A model generated the notes under the pieces. It searched no databases. It was not told where the DNA came from and saw only the letters and a program-made list of their open reading frames with translations. Positions 1 through 7,534 of a stretch of 44,042 nt of DNA are shown here, piece by piece (the first letter of the stretch is position 1; every line of letters starts with the position of its first letter). A program made the translations under genes and the position numbers. Origin of the DNA: CAZTXD01 sp964617995 (GTDB taxonomy: Bacteria > Actinomycetota > Acidimicrobiia > Spongiisociales > ZC4RG35); contig CAZTXD010000012.1 of assembly GCA_964617995.1 (NCBI GenBank), positions 1 through 44,042 of the forward strand. The letters are read 5' to 3'.

Positions 1-786
1 CGTGTGAGTCAGTACGTCCTTGTGCCGGTGGACGGGGTCCTGTTCCATCTCGAGGGCGGTCAGCTCGGGCAGGAAGCGGGCGGCGAGACCCGACGCCACC
101 AGGCCCTCGAGAGCCGGTACCGGATCCTCGGCGACGACCAGCCGGGAGAACTCGTCACGGATCCTCTCCGCGGAGACGATGTCGAGACGCGGGGCCATCG
201 AGTGGGCCGCCTTCAGAGCCTCGGCGCTGGGCTGGAAGCCGAGAACGGCCTGGAAGCGGAAGAGGCGCACCATGCGCAGGGGATCGTCCGAGAATGAGAC
301 GTCGGGGCCGAGCGGTGTCCGCAGCACCCGTGCTGCCAGGTCGGTGGCTCCCCCGTAGGGGTCAACGGGGGTCACATCGGGGAAGGCCATCGCCATCGCA
401 TTGATGGTGAAGTCCCGTCGGGACAGGTCCGTCTCGATGTCATCGGAGAACTCCACGTGCGGCTTGCGGGAGTCGTCGCGGTAGATCTCTTTGCGGAATG
501 TCGTGACCTCCACGTCGTGACCGTCCTTTATTGCACCGATGGTCCCGAAGGTCTTGCCGACGGTGAACACGGCGTCGGCCCAGTCGCTCAGTAGATGCTG
601 TATGTCGTCGGGTCGGGCATCTGTGGCGAAGTCGAAGTCGAAGTCGTCGTCGCGGCGTTCCAGGAAGGCGTCCCGGACGGAGCCACCCACCAGGTAGAGC
701 TGATAGCCGGCGGCTGCGAACCTCTCCCCCAATTGCATGGGCGGAAGAGCCGGATCCACCAGCCAGCGCATGCGCTCAGGGATCAT
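1..786 (-). CDS. pcnA: CCA tRNA nucleotidyltransferase / poly(A) polymerase family, partial at 3' end
   Basis: Adds or repairs the 3' CCA end of tRNAs in the cytoplasm (family knowledge). The reading frame is open from the ATG at 786 to the window edge: 262 codons, with the C-terminus missing. The N-terminal class II nucleotidyltransferase head is clear: a GGSVRD loop near residue 40, followed by the DFDFAT metal-binding segment. Then come the RRDFTINAMA segment and the DPLRMVRLFRF segment. The sequence ends in HRHKDVLTH, the start of an HD-type phosphohydrolase domain, so this is the long actinobacterial PcnA/CCA type. It sits at the left end of the oriC synteny block, where mycobacteria carry pcnA. 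The ATG is the only obvious start. A CCA-adding role is more likely than poly(A) polymerase, but the head alone does not separate them. Confidence 0.93.
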   Translation of the reverse strand, partial: MIPERMRWLVDPALPPMQLGERFAAAGYQLYLVGGSVRDAFLERRDDDFDFDFATDARPDDIQHLLSDWADAVFTVGKTFGTIGAIKDGHDVEVTTFRKEIYRDDSRKPHVEFSDDIETDLSRRDFTINAMAMAFPDVTPVDPYGGATDLAARVLRTPLGPDVSFSDDPLRMVRLFRFQAVLGFQPSAEALKAAHSMAPRLDIVSAERIRDEFSRLVVAEDPVPALEGLVASGLAARFLPELTALEMEQDPVHRHKDVLTHT

Positions 787-821
787 TGGGGGGAGGATAC
801 GGTTCCCGGTTGCCTGGCCCT

Positions 822-866
822 AAGTCGCGGGGCGGTTGTCGGTCGTCGGTCTTCGGTTGTCGGAAG
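822..866. repeat. Degenerate GTTGTCGGT-type direct repeats
   Basis: The 139-bp gap between the cca and pilT-like genes contains a run of near-copies of GTTGTCGGT / GTCGTCGGT / TTCGGTTGTCGG. The same unit recurs in the gyrB-gyrA gap (21672-21707), where it forms a hairpin. No coding potential is evident here. The element is probably a dispersed intergenic repeat of this genome; the function is unknown. Confidence 0.5.
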
Positions 867-925
867 TCGGGCCCGGAACATGCGACCGGTGAACCCCGCG
901 GATGGGCGCGATCCCCGACTTCGGG

Positions 926-2011
926 TCAGGAGAGGAGGCCAGCCTCGATGGCTTTGGCTCGGAGCTGGTGGCTGTTGCGGACGTGGGGCAGGGCGGTGCT
1001 CACGTCGACGTGGCGGGCGAGGACCAGCTTCAGGATCGACTGGTCGAAGGTCTGCATTCCGAAGAACTCGGATTCCCGGATGACGTCCTGGAGGTCATTC
1101 ACCGACTTGCCGTCGAGGATCCACTCCTGGGCCCGCTCGTTGCTGGTGAGGACCTCGCTGGCCAGCACCTGACCGGCCGAAGCGGCCGTTTCCAGAAGCC
1201 GCTGGCTGACAACACCCCGGAGGAGAGTGGCGAGCTGGCCGCGCACCATCGACTGTTGGGTAGCCGGAAAGTAGCCGACGAGGCGGTTGATGGTCTCGGC
1301 CGAATCCGTGGTCCGCATCGATGAGATCACCAGGTGCCCGGTCTCGGCAGCGCTGATACCGGCCCGGGCGGTCTCGAGATCGTCGATCTCGGAGATCACG
1401 ATCACGTCGGCGTCCTGGCGCATGGCAGCCCGCACCGCCCCGGCGTAGTCGATGGTGTCGACGCCTATCTCCCTCTGTGCCACCACCGCCTTCTTATCGG
1501 GGTGGAGCACCTCGATGGGATCCTCGATCGTGACTATGGATACGCCGCGGTTCTCGTTGATGAAGTCGACCATCGAGGCCATCGTTGTCGTCTTGCCGGA
1601 CCCGGAGGGTCCGGCAACGAGCACCATCCCGGCGCCCTCGGCATCGATCAGCTTCCTCACCACACCCGGAACCCCCAACTCCTCGAAACTGGGTGATCCC
1701 GGAACGACCCGACGGAGCACCATCGACACGGAGCCCCGCTGGCGGAACGCGGCCACCCGAAATCGGCCCACGTCGGGGCGGCCGTAGGCGAAGTCCGCCT
1801 CCCCGGCGCCCTTGAAGTCGCGGGCGGCGCGAGGAGTGAACAGCTCCGCCGCCAACGCCTCGGTGTCCGCCGGTTTGAGCGGATCGAATCCGTCCAGGCG
1901 GGTGAGCTCACCGTCGACACGCACGACGGGGCTGGTGCCGACCTTCAGATGCAGGTCGGAGGCGCCGGTCTCGACCACACGGCGAAGCAGTTCATCGATC
2001 GCAACGGTCAT
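926..2011 (-). CDS. PilT-like type IV pilus retraction ATPase, divergent
   Basis: Secretion-type hexameric ATPase of 361 aa, the usual PilT length. Residues 1-100 match the PilT N-terminal domain (ASDLHLKVG near 17-25, VRVDGELTRL). The Walker A is GPSGSGKT at 134-141, followed by TIEDPIEVLH. The Walker B/Asp region is DADVIVISEIDD at 200-211, with Glu208 kept. The His box reads AETGHLV with His226, but the next conserved His (usually in a LHTT context) is Arg233 (MRTTDS), and the usual GEMRD is SEIDD. No other pilus gene is in the window. The start ATG at 2011 gives a standard N-terminus. It may power retraction with partners encoded elsewhere, or act as a non-pilus motor. Family confidence is high; function is uncertain because of the altered motifs. 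Confidence 0.85.
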   Translation of the reverse strand: MTVAIDELLRRVVETGASDLHLKVGTSPVVRVDGELTRLDGFDPLKPADTEALAAELFTPRAARDFKGAGEADFAYGRPDVGRFRVAAFRQRGSVSMVLRRVVPGSPSFEELGVPGVVRKLIDAEGAGMVLVAGPSGSGKTTTMASMVDFINENRGVSIVTIEDPIEVLHPDKKAVVAQREIGVDTIDYAGAVRAAMRQDADVIVISEIDDLETARAGISAAETGHLVISSMRTTDSAETINRLVGYFPATQQSMVRGQLATLLRGVVSQRLLETAASAGQVLASEVLTSNERAQEWILDGKSVNDLQDVIRESEFFGMQTFDQSILKLVLARHVDVSTALPHVRNSHQLRAKAIEAGLLS

Positions 2012-2105
2012 GGCGTCATCATCCTTCGGTTCAAGTGGGCTTGCTCAGGTCGTATCGGCGCCCAACTCGGCCTCCTGAAGTTCGGAAGTCGAGCGCAACC
2101 ACCCC

Positions 2106-3125
2106 TCAGACGAGCCCTACGACCTTGCCCTCCAGCAGGCCACGGACCCGGGTGAGTGACCTCCGTGACTCCGTGGGGCTGCGATGGGGTGACGACTCCA
2201 GATCCAGCGGCCTCCCTACCAGTCCCCGGATCACCGCAGTAACCGAGTTACGGATGGCCGGCAGGTGGTAGCCGCCCTCCAGGAAGACCACGATCCGCCG
2301 TCGGGGAACCACCGACGCCAGGGACGCAGCCATCCTCCCGTAGTCGTCCTCGACGAGACGCAACTCGGCCAGAGGGTCGTGGGCGTGGCCGTCGAACCCA
2401 CACGAGACCAGTAGCCAGTCGGGCTGGAAGGCGCCAAGGCTGGCCAGGGCGACGGCATCGTATGCCTCCATGAAGACGTCGCCGGCGGTGAAGGCCGGCA
2501 GCGGCACGTTGATGGTGTAACCCGCACCTTCCCCCGCCCCTACCTCTGTGACCGACCCTTGATAGGGGTAGAAGGGGAACTGGTGCAGCGACACGTAGAG
2601 GACACAGGGATCGGTATAGAAAATGTCCTGAGTGCCGTTGCCGTGATGCACGTCCCAGTCCAGGATGGCTACCCGGCAGCCCTCGCTCCGCAGACGGGCC
2701 GCCACCACCGCCACGTTGTTGAACAGGCAGAAGCCCATGGCTCGGTCGGCGAGAGCGTGGTGACCGGGCGGTCGGACTCCCACGAACGCGGGACCATCGA
2801 AACCGCCCTGGAGGCGATCCACTGCTGTGAGTCCGGCTCCCGACGCCGACAGGGCCGCCTCCCACGATCCGGGAGATGCCGGGGTGTCGGCGTCCAGGTT
2901 CCCTCCCCCCGCCGCACAGAATCTCCTTATCGCCTCGATGTAGCCCGGGTCGTGGACCAGGGCGAGGTCGTCGGGGGTTGCCGGTGCCGCTTCGCTGACC
3001 TCCACGTCGATGCCGGCATCGACGACCCCGGCGGCGACGGCTCGCAGACGGGCCGGGCGCTCGGGGTGGAGAGGCCCGGTGTCATGGTCGAGTCCGCTGC
3101 GGTTCGTGACATGGAGCAGCCTCAT
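2106..3125 (-). CDS. Histone deacetylase superfamily (class II-like) zinc deacetylase
   Basis: A zinc-dependent amidohydrolase of the HDAC/AcuC/acetylpolyamine amidohydrolase superfamily, 339 aa. It removes acetyl groups from lysines or polyamines (family knowledge). The full active site is present: RPPGHHA (His-His dyad), DWDVHHGNG (Asp and His zinc ligands), GFDGHAHDPLA (second Asp ligand) and LEGGYH (transition-state Tyr). There is no signal peptide, so it is cytoplasmic. The start ATG at 3125 faces the GNAT gene start at 3156; only 30 bases separate the two start codons, so their promoters must overlap the opposing gene or be shared. The substrate cannot be read from sequence. The class II-like motif set argues against AcuC strictly defined. 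Confidence 0.93.
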   Translation of the reverse strand: MRLLHVTNRSGLDHDTGPLHPERPARLRAVAAGVVDAGIDVEVSEAAPATPDDLALVHDPGYIEAIRRFCAAGGGNLDADTPASPGSWEAALSASGAGLTAVDRLQGGFDGPAFVGVRPPGHHALADRAMGFCLFNNVAVVAARLRSEGCRVAILDWDVHHGNGTQDIFYTDPCVLYVSLHQFPFYPYQGSVTEVGAGEGAGYTINVPLPAFTAGDVFMEAYDAVALASLGAFQPDWLLVSCGFDGHAHDPLAELRLVEDDYGRMAASLASVVPRRRIVVFLEGGYHLPAIRNSVTAVIRGLVGRPLDLESSPHRSPTESRRSLTRVRGLLEGKVVGLV

Positions 3126-3155
3126 CCCCGTACTCTCTCACACGTGAGGAACGAC

Positions 3156-3872
3156 ATGAGGGTGAAAGGAGCCTGGCCGGACGGTGTCAAGCTCCGGCGG
3201 GGGTGGGCCCAGGCACGAGCGAGGCCCTGGAACGACCGCTCCCCCTCGGTGGCTGCCCTCCGACTGGACCGCGGCGGCGATCGGTTCCTCACCGCATGCG
3301 CCGGGTGGTTGTGGGAACGGGGTGTGGAGCGGATCCTGTCGCCGGCCATGCCCGACACCCAGACGGGTGTGTGGAGGAGGGCGGGGTTCAGCGACCACCT
3401 CGAGCTGTGCATATTCGAACGGGACCTGCGCCACCCGGTGGAGGACCCCGTCCACGACGTCGTCGAGCTGACCGAGCCGGATATGGAGACGCTGGCAGAG
3501 ATCGACGACCAGGCCTTCGACCCTACCTGGCAGGTGGGGCGTCTGGGTCTGGTGGACGCGGTCGAAGCGACCCCGCTGGCCGTGGTACTCGGGATCGTGG
3601 ACGTCGACCGGCTGGTCGGGTTCTCCATCGTGGGCGAGATGGCGGGTATCGCCTACCTGCAGCGGCTCGCCGTCTCCCCGGACCGAGCCCGCAGGGGCCT
3701 CGGCAGGTCACTCGTCAGAGCGTCGGTGGGTTGGGCCAGGAGTGCCGGAGCGAGGTCGATGCTCCTCAACACCCAGCCCGACAATCGGGCTGCAGCCGCC
3801 CTCTACGCCGACGAGGGTTTCGTCGGCCTGACACGTAGACTTTGCGTCCTGACTCTCCCGAGGGACCCATGA
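3156..3872 (+). CDS. GNAT N-acetyltransferase with degenerate N-terminal half
   Basis: A protein of 238 aa. The C-terminal half is an intact GNAT fold: YLQRLAVSPDRARRGLGRSL contains the acetyl-CoA pyrophosphate loop, followed by LNTQPDNRAAAALYADEGF, the typical last strand and helix. The N-terminal ~95 residues resemble the last part of another GNAT domain (DTQTGVWRRAGF, then a beta strand), so this may be a tandem GNAT with a decayed first copy. I chose the ATG at 3156 because GAGGA lies 5 bases upstream; a GTG at 3144 is in frame too. The stop overlaps the degV start (ATGA), which indicates coupling. It is divergent from an HDAC-type deacetylase. The substrate is unknown. Confidence 0.85.
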   Translation: MRVKGAWPDGVKLRRGWAQARARPWNDRSPSVAALRLDRGGDRFLTACAGWLWERGVERILSPAMPDTQTGVWRRAGFSDHLELCIFERDLRHPVEDPVHDVVELTEPDMETLAEIDDQAFDPTWQVGRLGLVDAVEATPLAVVLGIVDVDRLVGFSIVGEMAGIAYLQRLAVSPDRARRGLGRSLVRASVGWARSAGARSMLLNTQPDNRAAAALYADEGFVGLTRRLCVLTLPRDP

Positions 3873-4699
3873 GCAGAATCGGCGTCGTCACGGACTCTTC
3901 CTGCGATCTTCCTCGGTCTGTGGTCGATGACCTGGGCATCGACGTCGTACCGCTCACTGTTCGGTTCCGGGACGAGGCTCTCGAGGACGGGGTGGATCTG
4001 GGGCCGGCCGAGTTCTGGCGCCGTCTGGAGGGGACCGATCGTCTTCCGGAGACGGCGGCACCCTCGCCCGGACGGTTCCTCGACGTCTTCAACGCTGCCG
4101 TCGATGCCGGAGGCATCGACGGCTTGGTGTGCATCTGCCTCTCGTCGGAGCTGAGCGGAACGTATCAGGCTGCCGTGCTGGCAGCCGAGCAGGCGAGTAT
4201 CCCGGTGAGGGTGGTGGACAGCCGTTGCGTGTCCATGGCGCTGGGTCTGGCGGTGATGGCGGCCGCCGAGGTGGCCGGTGACGGCGCCGCGCTGGAGGAG
4301 GTGGCTTCGGCCTCGGCTCGCGCCGCCGCCCGCTGCAACGTCTTCGCCGCCGTCGACACCCTCACCTATCTGGAGCGGGGTGGTCGGATCGGACAGGTCT
4401 CGGCGCTGGTGGGAGGGCTCCTCGACATCAAGCCGCTCATCACCCTCGAAGACGGGGCAGTCGCCGCAGGGGGGAGAGTTCGCACCCGTAGCAAGGCCAT
4501 CGCCGCCATCGTCCGCCATGCGTCCTCGCTCAGGCTGGAGCGAGTGTCGGTCCTGCATGCCGGTGCCGGTTCCGCCGTGACGGACCTCATGGAGGCCCTG
4601 TCCCAGATCGCACCCGACCCTATCGTCGCCGAGCTGGGCCCGGTCGTCGGAACGCACACCGGGCCCGGCGTGTTGGGTGTCGCCTACATGGAGGCCTAG
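3869..4699 (+). CDS. DegV family fatty-acid-binding protein
   Basis: Binds a fatty acid and usually serves as a FakB-type partner of a fatty acid kinase (family knowledge). The protein is 276 aa, a normal length. The N-terminus IGVVTDSSCDLP is the DegV signature. It is followed by TAAPSPGRF (the TSQPSP-like loop), SSELSGTYQAA (acyl head-group contacts) and LTYLERGGRIG with LLDIKPLI, all hallmarks of the family. The start ATG at 3869 overlaps the GNAT stop by four bases. The next gene begins directly after its stop with no gap, so GNAT, degV and the pseudokinase gene are probably cotranscribed. No fakA-like kinase is visible in the window. Confidence 0.93.
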   Translation: MSRIGVVTDSSCDLPRSVVDDLGIDVVPLTVRFRDEALEDGVDLGPAEFWRRLEGTDRLPETAAPSPGRFLDVFNAAVDAGGIDGLVCICLSSELSGTYQAAVLAAEQASIPVRVVDSRCVSMALGLAVMAAAEVAGDGAALEEVASASARAAARCNVFAAVDTLTYLERGGRIGQVSALVGGLLDIKPLITLEDGAVAAGGRVRTRSKAIAAIVRHASSLRLERVSVLHAGAGSAVTDLMEALSQIAPDPIVAELGPVVGTHTGPGVLGVAYMEA

Positions 4700-6007
4700 A
4701 TGCCTCCTCCTCTTCCCGACCGGCTCAAGCTCGAGGTGCGGCTCGGCCGCGACGCGGACATCGAGGAGTGGCTCGCAACCGACACCTCCCTCGACCGCCC
4801 GGTGCTGATCCGGTTCCTGGGAGCCGAGTCGAGCCTGCGTCGCCGCCGCGAGTTCGTCGACTCGGTGCAGCAGGCGTCCCAGGTCAGCCATCCGCATCTC
4901 ACCTCCATCTACATGGTCGAAGAGATCGACGACGGTGCTTACTCCGTTTCGGAGTGGGCGGGAGGAGCCACTCTGGAATCGCGCCTTCGGTCGGGTGACA
5001 CCATGGATCCCGACGAATTCCTGCCCAACGCTGCGGGTCTGGCTGCCGCCCTCGGGGCGCTCCACGAAGCCGGCGTCGTCCACGGTGGGATCGATTTGGG
5101 GGCCATCACCTACACCGTGTCCCACCCGGCCAAGCTCGGGGCCTTCGGGCGGCACTCACGGGGAGCGACGCCCCACGACGACGTCCGCTCCCTGTCGGAG
5201 GTGCTCGAGCAGTCGCTCACCGGTGCGCCCCCGGGGCTGTCCCCACCCTCCGAGCTGATCGACGGACTGAGCACGGCGGTGGATCAGATCCTGCGCTCGG
5301 GGCGACGCAGCGCCCTGGGAGCCCGGGCCCTCTCGGAGGCCTTCGCCAGCGCCCCGACCCCGAGACGGCCCCAACCCGAGTCGGGACGCCCGTCGCGGCG
5401 TCTGCTGATGGTGGCCGCGGCCCTCACCGTCGCCGCCGCCGCTCTGGTGGGGGTCGGGCGTCTGTTCACCCCGGCCGGTCTGCCCATAGCTCCCCCACCC
5501 GCCCCCTCCGACTCCGATACCCCACCTGCCCCCACCAACACCACGGTCGCCACGACGACGACCACGACGACGGTCCCTCCTCCCGACCTGGAGGTGTCGA
5601 ACCCGGCCGCTTTCGACCCGTTCGGGGGTGGCGGAGAGAACGACGAGATGGCGGTCAACCTCCTCGACAACGACTTGTCGACGTCGTGGCGGACTGAGGT
5701 GTATCTCGACCCGCTGCCGCTGCTCAAGGACGGGGTGGGAGTGAGCGTGGACGTGGCAGGGACGCCTCGCACCATCGAGCTGTTGGGGTTGACACCGGGA
5801 GCCGCCCTCGAGGCTCGCTGGTCGCCCACCGGTGGCAGCGAACTGGGCGACTTCGAGGTCATCGGGCGGTTCTTGTCCCAGCCGGGGACCACCTCCATCC
5901 GCGTTCCCCGACGCACCGGCGGCACCTGGCTGATCTGGTTCACGGATCTCCCACCGGTCGACGGTGATTACATGCTTTCCCTGGCCGAGATCCGCCTCCG
6001 ACCCTGA
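4700..6007 (+). CDS. MurJ C-terminal-domain-like membrane pseudokinase with extracellular sugar-binding-like domain
   Basis: A protein of 435 aa. Residues ~8-215 are a kinase fold lacking catalytic residues: the VAIK lysine is Arg (RPVLIRFL), the HRD loop is HGGIDLG at ~128-134, and DFG is AFG at ~148-150. One membrane span lies at ~235-254, then a Pro/Thr-rich linker (~262-300). Residues ~300-435 form an ectodomain with LLDNDLSTSWRTE and a GVGVSVDV strand, as in discoidin-like domains at the C-terminus of mycobacterial MurJ (MviN). In Mycobacterium these parts are fused to the lipid II flippase and sit next to sigM in the same order. Here the 14-span flippase is absent. GGAGG lies 5 bases before the ATG, which follows the degV stop directly. 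Likely role: a non-catalytic regulator of peptidoglycan assembly recognised by an FHA protein (inference). Confidence 0.8.
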   Translation: MPPPLPDRLKLEVRLGRDADIEEWLATDTSLDRPVLIRFLGAESSLRRRREFVDSVQQASQVSHPHLTSIYMVEEIDDGAYSVSEWAGGATLESRLRSGDTMDPDEFLPNAAGLAAALGALHEAGVVHGGIDLGAITYTVSHPAKLGAFGRHSRGATPHDDVRSLSEVLEQSLTGAPPGLSPPSELIDGLSTAVDQILRSGRRSALGARALSEAFASAPTPRRPQPESGRPSRRLLMVAAALTVAAAALVGVGRLFTPAGLPIAPPPAPSDSDTPPAPTNTTVATTTTTTTVPPPDLEVSNPAAFDPFGGGGENDEMAVNLLDNDLSTSWRTEVYLDPLPLLKDGVGVSVDVAGTPRTIELLGLTPGAALEARWSPTGGSELGDFEVIGRFLSQPGTTSIRVPRRTGGTWLIWFTDLPPVDGDYMLSLAEIRLRP

Positions 6008-6030
6008 CCGGGCGCGGGCCTCCCACCCGG

Positions 6031-6044
6031 TAGCCTGGTGGCAG
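6031..6044 (+). promoter_or_regulatory. Putative -10 hexamer for a leaderless sigma-factor transcript
   Basis: TAGCCT (6031-6036) is a TANNNT-type -10 element with 7 bases to the GTG at 6044. This is the spacing expected if transcription starts on the start codon. No convincing -35 is seen. The call supports choosing GTG 6044 over GTG 6038. Confidence 0.4.
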
Positions 6045-6595
6045 TGAGGGAAGTCGTCGACGACACAGCGCTGGTCACCCGGGTCGGAGGGGGTGACCGT
6101 CAGGCATTCGACGAGCTGATGCGCCGTCACGAGGACCGTGTGTTCGCCATCTGCCTGCGCATCATGCGCCACCGGGAAGCAGCCCTGGACGCCGCCCAGG
6201 ACACCTTCCTCACGGTCTTCCGCAAGGCCGACCAGTTCCGGGGGGACTCGACATTCTCCACCTGGCTGTACCGGGTGGCGGTGAACACCTGCTACGACCA
6301 TCTGCGCAAGGCCAAGCGCCGCCCGGCCGAGCCCCTCCCCGAGACCCATGACCCCCCGGATCGTTCCGCCGACGACGCTCTGGAGTCGGCCGAGATTCGG
6401 CCTGATCTGGTGACCGCTCTGGGACAACTGAACGAGGAGTTCCGGGCGGCCATAGTCCTGGTGGATGTGGAAGGGCTCGCCGTCGGTGAAGTGGCGCAGA
6501 TCCTCGAGGTTGCGGAAGGGACCGTGAAGTCGAGGCTCCATCGCGGTCGACGCCAGCTCGCCGGGATTCTCGGGAACCGGCAGGACTGGGGGTGA
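6044..6595 (+). CDS. sigM: ECF-type RNA polymerase sigma factor (SigM position)
   Basis: A group 4 sigma factor, 183 aa from GTG 6044 (185 aa if GTG 6038 is used). Region 2 runs through QAFDELMRRHEDRVFAICLR and AALDAAQDTFLTVFRKADQF to STWLYRVAVNTCYDHLRKAKR. Region 4 is LNEEFRAAIVLVDVEGLAVG with the helix-turn-helix VAQILEVAEGTVKSRLHRGR. It lies between the MurJ-CTD-like gene and an anti-sigma gene, ahead of trxB-trxA-cwlM, exactly the sigM position of Mycobacterium. The following gene encodes its likely membrane-bound inhibitor, 7 bases downstream. The orthology to SigM rests on synteny; the ECF assignment is firm. An envelope or oxidative stress role is inferred. Confidence 0.92.
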   Translation: MREVVDDTALVTRVGGGDRQAFDELMRRHEDRVFAICLRIMRHREAALDAAQDTFLTVFRKADQFRGDSTFSTWLYRVAVNTCYDHLRKAKRRPAEPLPETHDPPDRSADDALESAEIRPDLVTALGQLNEEFRAAIVLVDVEGLAVGEVAQILEVAEGTVKSRLHRGRRQLAGILGNRQDWG

Positions 6596-6602
6596 CATCC
6601 AA

Positions 6603-7409
6603 GTGAGTGAATCCATGCACAGTCACCACGACCCAGACCTGATCGCTGCCCTGGCCGAGGGGAGGCTCGTAGACGCGGCCGCCGCCGAGGACCTGGTCGC
6701 CACCTGCCCCGAATGCGCCGACGCCTACCGGGACCATCGCCTCGTCCACGACACCATCGTCTCGGCCGCTCCTGCCGTCATGGACGACCTGGAGCGGCGC
6801 CGGCTCCGATCGAACGTGTGGGAGGGGATCCGTTCCGAACCAGCGGATGTCGGCTCAGACGACGTGCCCTCTCCCGCGCGGAGCACCCCCTGGTGGTATC
6901 GGGTGGCACCGGTGGCGGCCGTGCTGGTCGTCGCCTTGGGAGTGGCCTCCATGTTCACCGGTCAGGGCGACGGCGAGGAAACCTTCGACACCGTCAGCGG
7001 CCTGATGTCCGCCGAAGAACCCACCGCCGACGACGCCGACACCTTCGCGGCGGAGCCGGAGGCATTCACCGCGCCGGCTACGACCGCACCGGCCGATGAC
7101 GCCGCTGCCGCCGACGAGGAACGCGCGGAGGCGCTCGTCGCCGGCGCCGAACCGGTGAGCTTCTCGATGGAGGAGCTGGAGGACGCCGCTGCCGACTTCG
7201 CCGACGCGGTCGAGGCCGGCGAGCCGTCTATCGATGAACGCTTCGACTGCCCGCCCGGCGACAGCCCCTCAGACCCGGTTGTCGCCGCCCAGGAAGCCGA
7301 CGTCGAAGGTACCCCGGTTTGGTTCGTGGCCTACGGTTCTCCCGACGACGTGTCCCGGGTGGATGTGCACCGCATCGCAGATTGCACACCCGTCTACCGG
7401 AGCGAGTGA
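6603..7409 (+). CDS. Membrane-anchored anti-sigma factor, atypical zinc motif
   Basis: A protein of 268 aa. The N-terminal ~40 residues resemble a zf-HC2 anti-sigma head: HHDPDLIAALAEGRL, then CPEC. The His of the usual HxxxCxxC is Leu (LVATCPEC), though other His residues lie upstream. One membrane span follows at ~98-120 (VAPVAAVLVVALGVASMF). A long acidic, Ala/Thr/Asp-rich outer segment leads to a small C-terminal domain (CPPGDSPSDP to CTPVYRSE) with two Cys. It starts 7 bases after the sigma gene; GTG 6603 is used, and ATG 6615 is an alternative. It should hold the sigma factor at the membrane. It occupies the place of mycobacterial rsmA. Function follows from position and topology; the weak zinc motif leaves the release mechanism open. 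Confidence 0.8.
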   Translation: MSESMHSHHDPDLIAALAEGRLVDAAAAEDLVATCPECADAYRDHRLVHDTIVSAAPAVMDDLERRRLRSNVWEGIRSEPADVGSDDVPSPARSTPWWYRVAPVAAVLVVALGVASMFTGQGDGEETFDTVSGLMSAEEPTADDADTFAAEPEAFTAPATTAPADDAAAADEERAEALVAGAEPVSFSMEELEDAAADFADAVEAGEPSIDERFDCPPGDSPSDPVVAAQEADVEGTPVWFVAYGSPDDVSRVDVHRIADCTPVYRSE

Positions 7410-7444
7410 GACCTCCCTACTCGACGCTGCGGGTATCGGAGGTC
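7410..7444 (+). terminator. Weak hairpin after anti-sigma gene
   Basis: GACCTCC (7410-7416) pairs with GGAGGTC (7438-7444), directly after the anti-sigma stop, with a 21-base loop and no T-run. Possible 3' end of the sigma/anti-sigma transcript. Confidence 0.3.
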
Positions 7445-7519
7445 CCCGTGGGGCGGTTCCGCGCCGTGTCGCTCGGGCGAAGTCCGCTTCGCTGCCCTCT
7501 GGACATCGCCGACAGCCGC

Positions 7520-7525
7520 TAACCT
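7520..7525 (+). promoter_or_regulatory. Putative -10 hexamer TAACCT before the small membrane protein
   Basis: TAACCT lies 9 bases before ATG 7535 and 3 bases before GTG 7529, with no Shine-Dalgarno sequence near either start. A very short leader from ATG 7535 is the simplest reading. No clear -35 element. Confidence 0.35.
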
Positions 7526-7534
7526 CTCGTGGCC

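Noticed and set aside
822..866. CRISPR-like array
   Set aside because: The repeats are short, degenerate and adjacent without regular spacers; no cas genes are in the window.
3144..3146. GTG as start of the GNAT gene
   Set aside because: ATG 3156 has GAGGA at 5 bases; the GTG itself overlaps that ribosome site.
3803..5155. 450-codon minus-strand frame
   Set aside because: Antisense to degV and the pseudokinase gene; no domain, composition typical of a shadow frame.
5156..6616. Long open frame (486 codons) on the minus strand
   Set aside because: It lies antisense to the MurJ-CTD-like and sigma genes, whose plus-strand products have clear domains. Its translation is rich in Gly/Arg/His with no recognisable motif, as expected from high-GC shadow frames.
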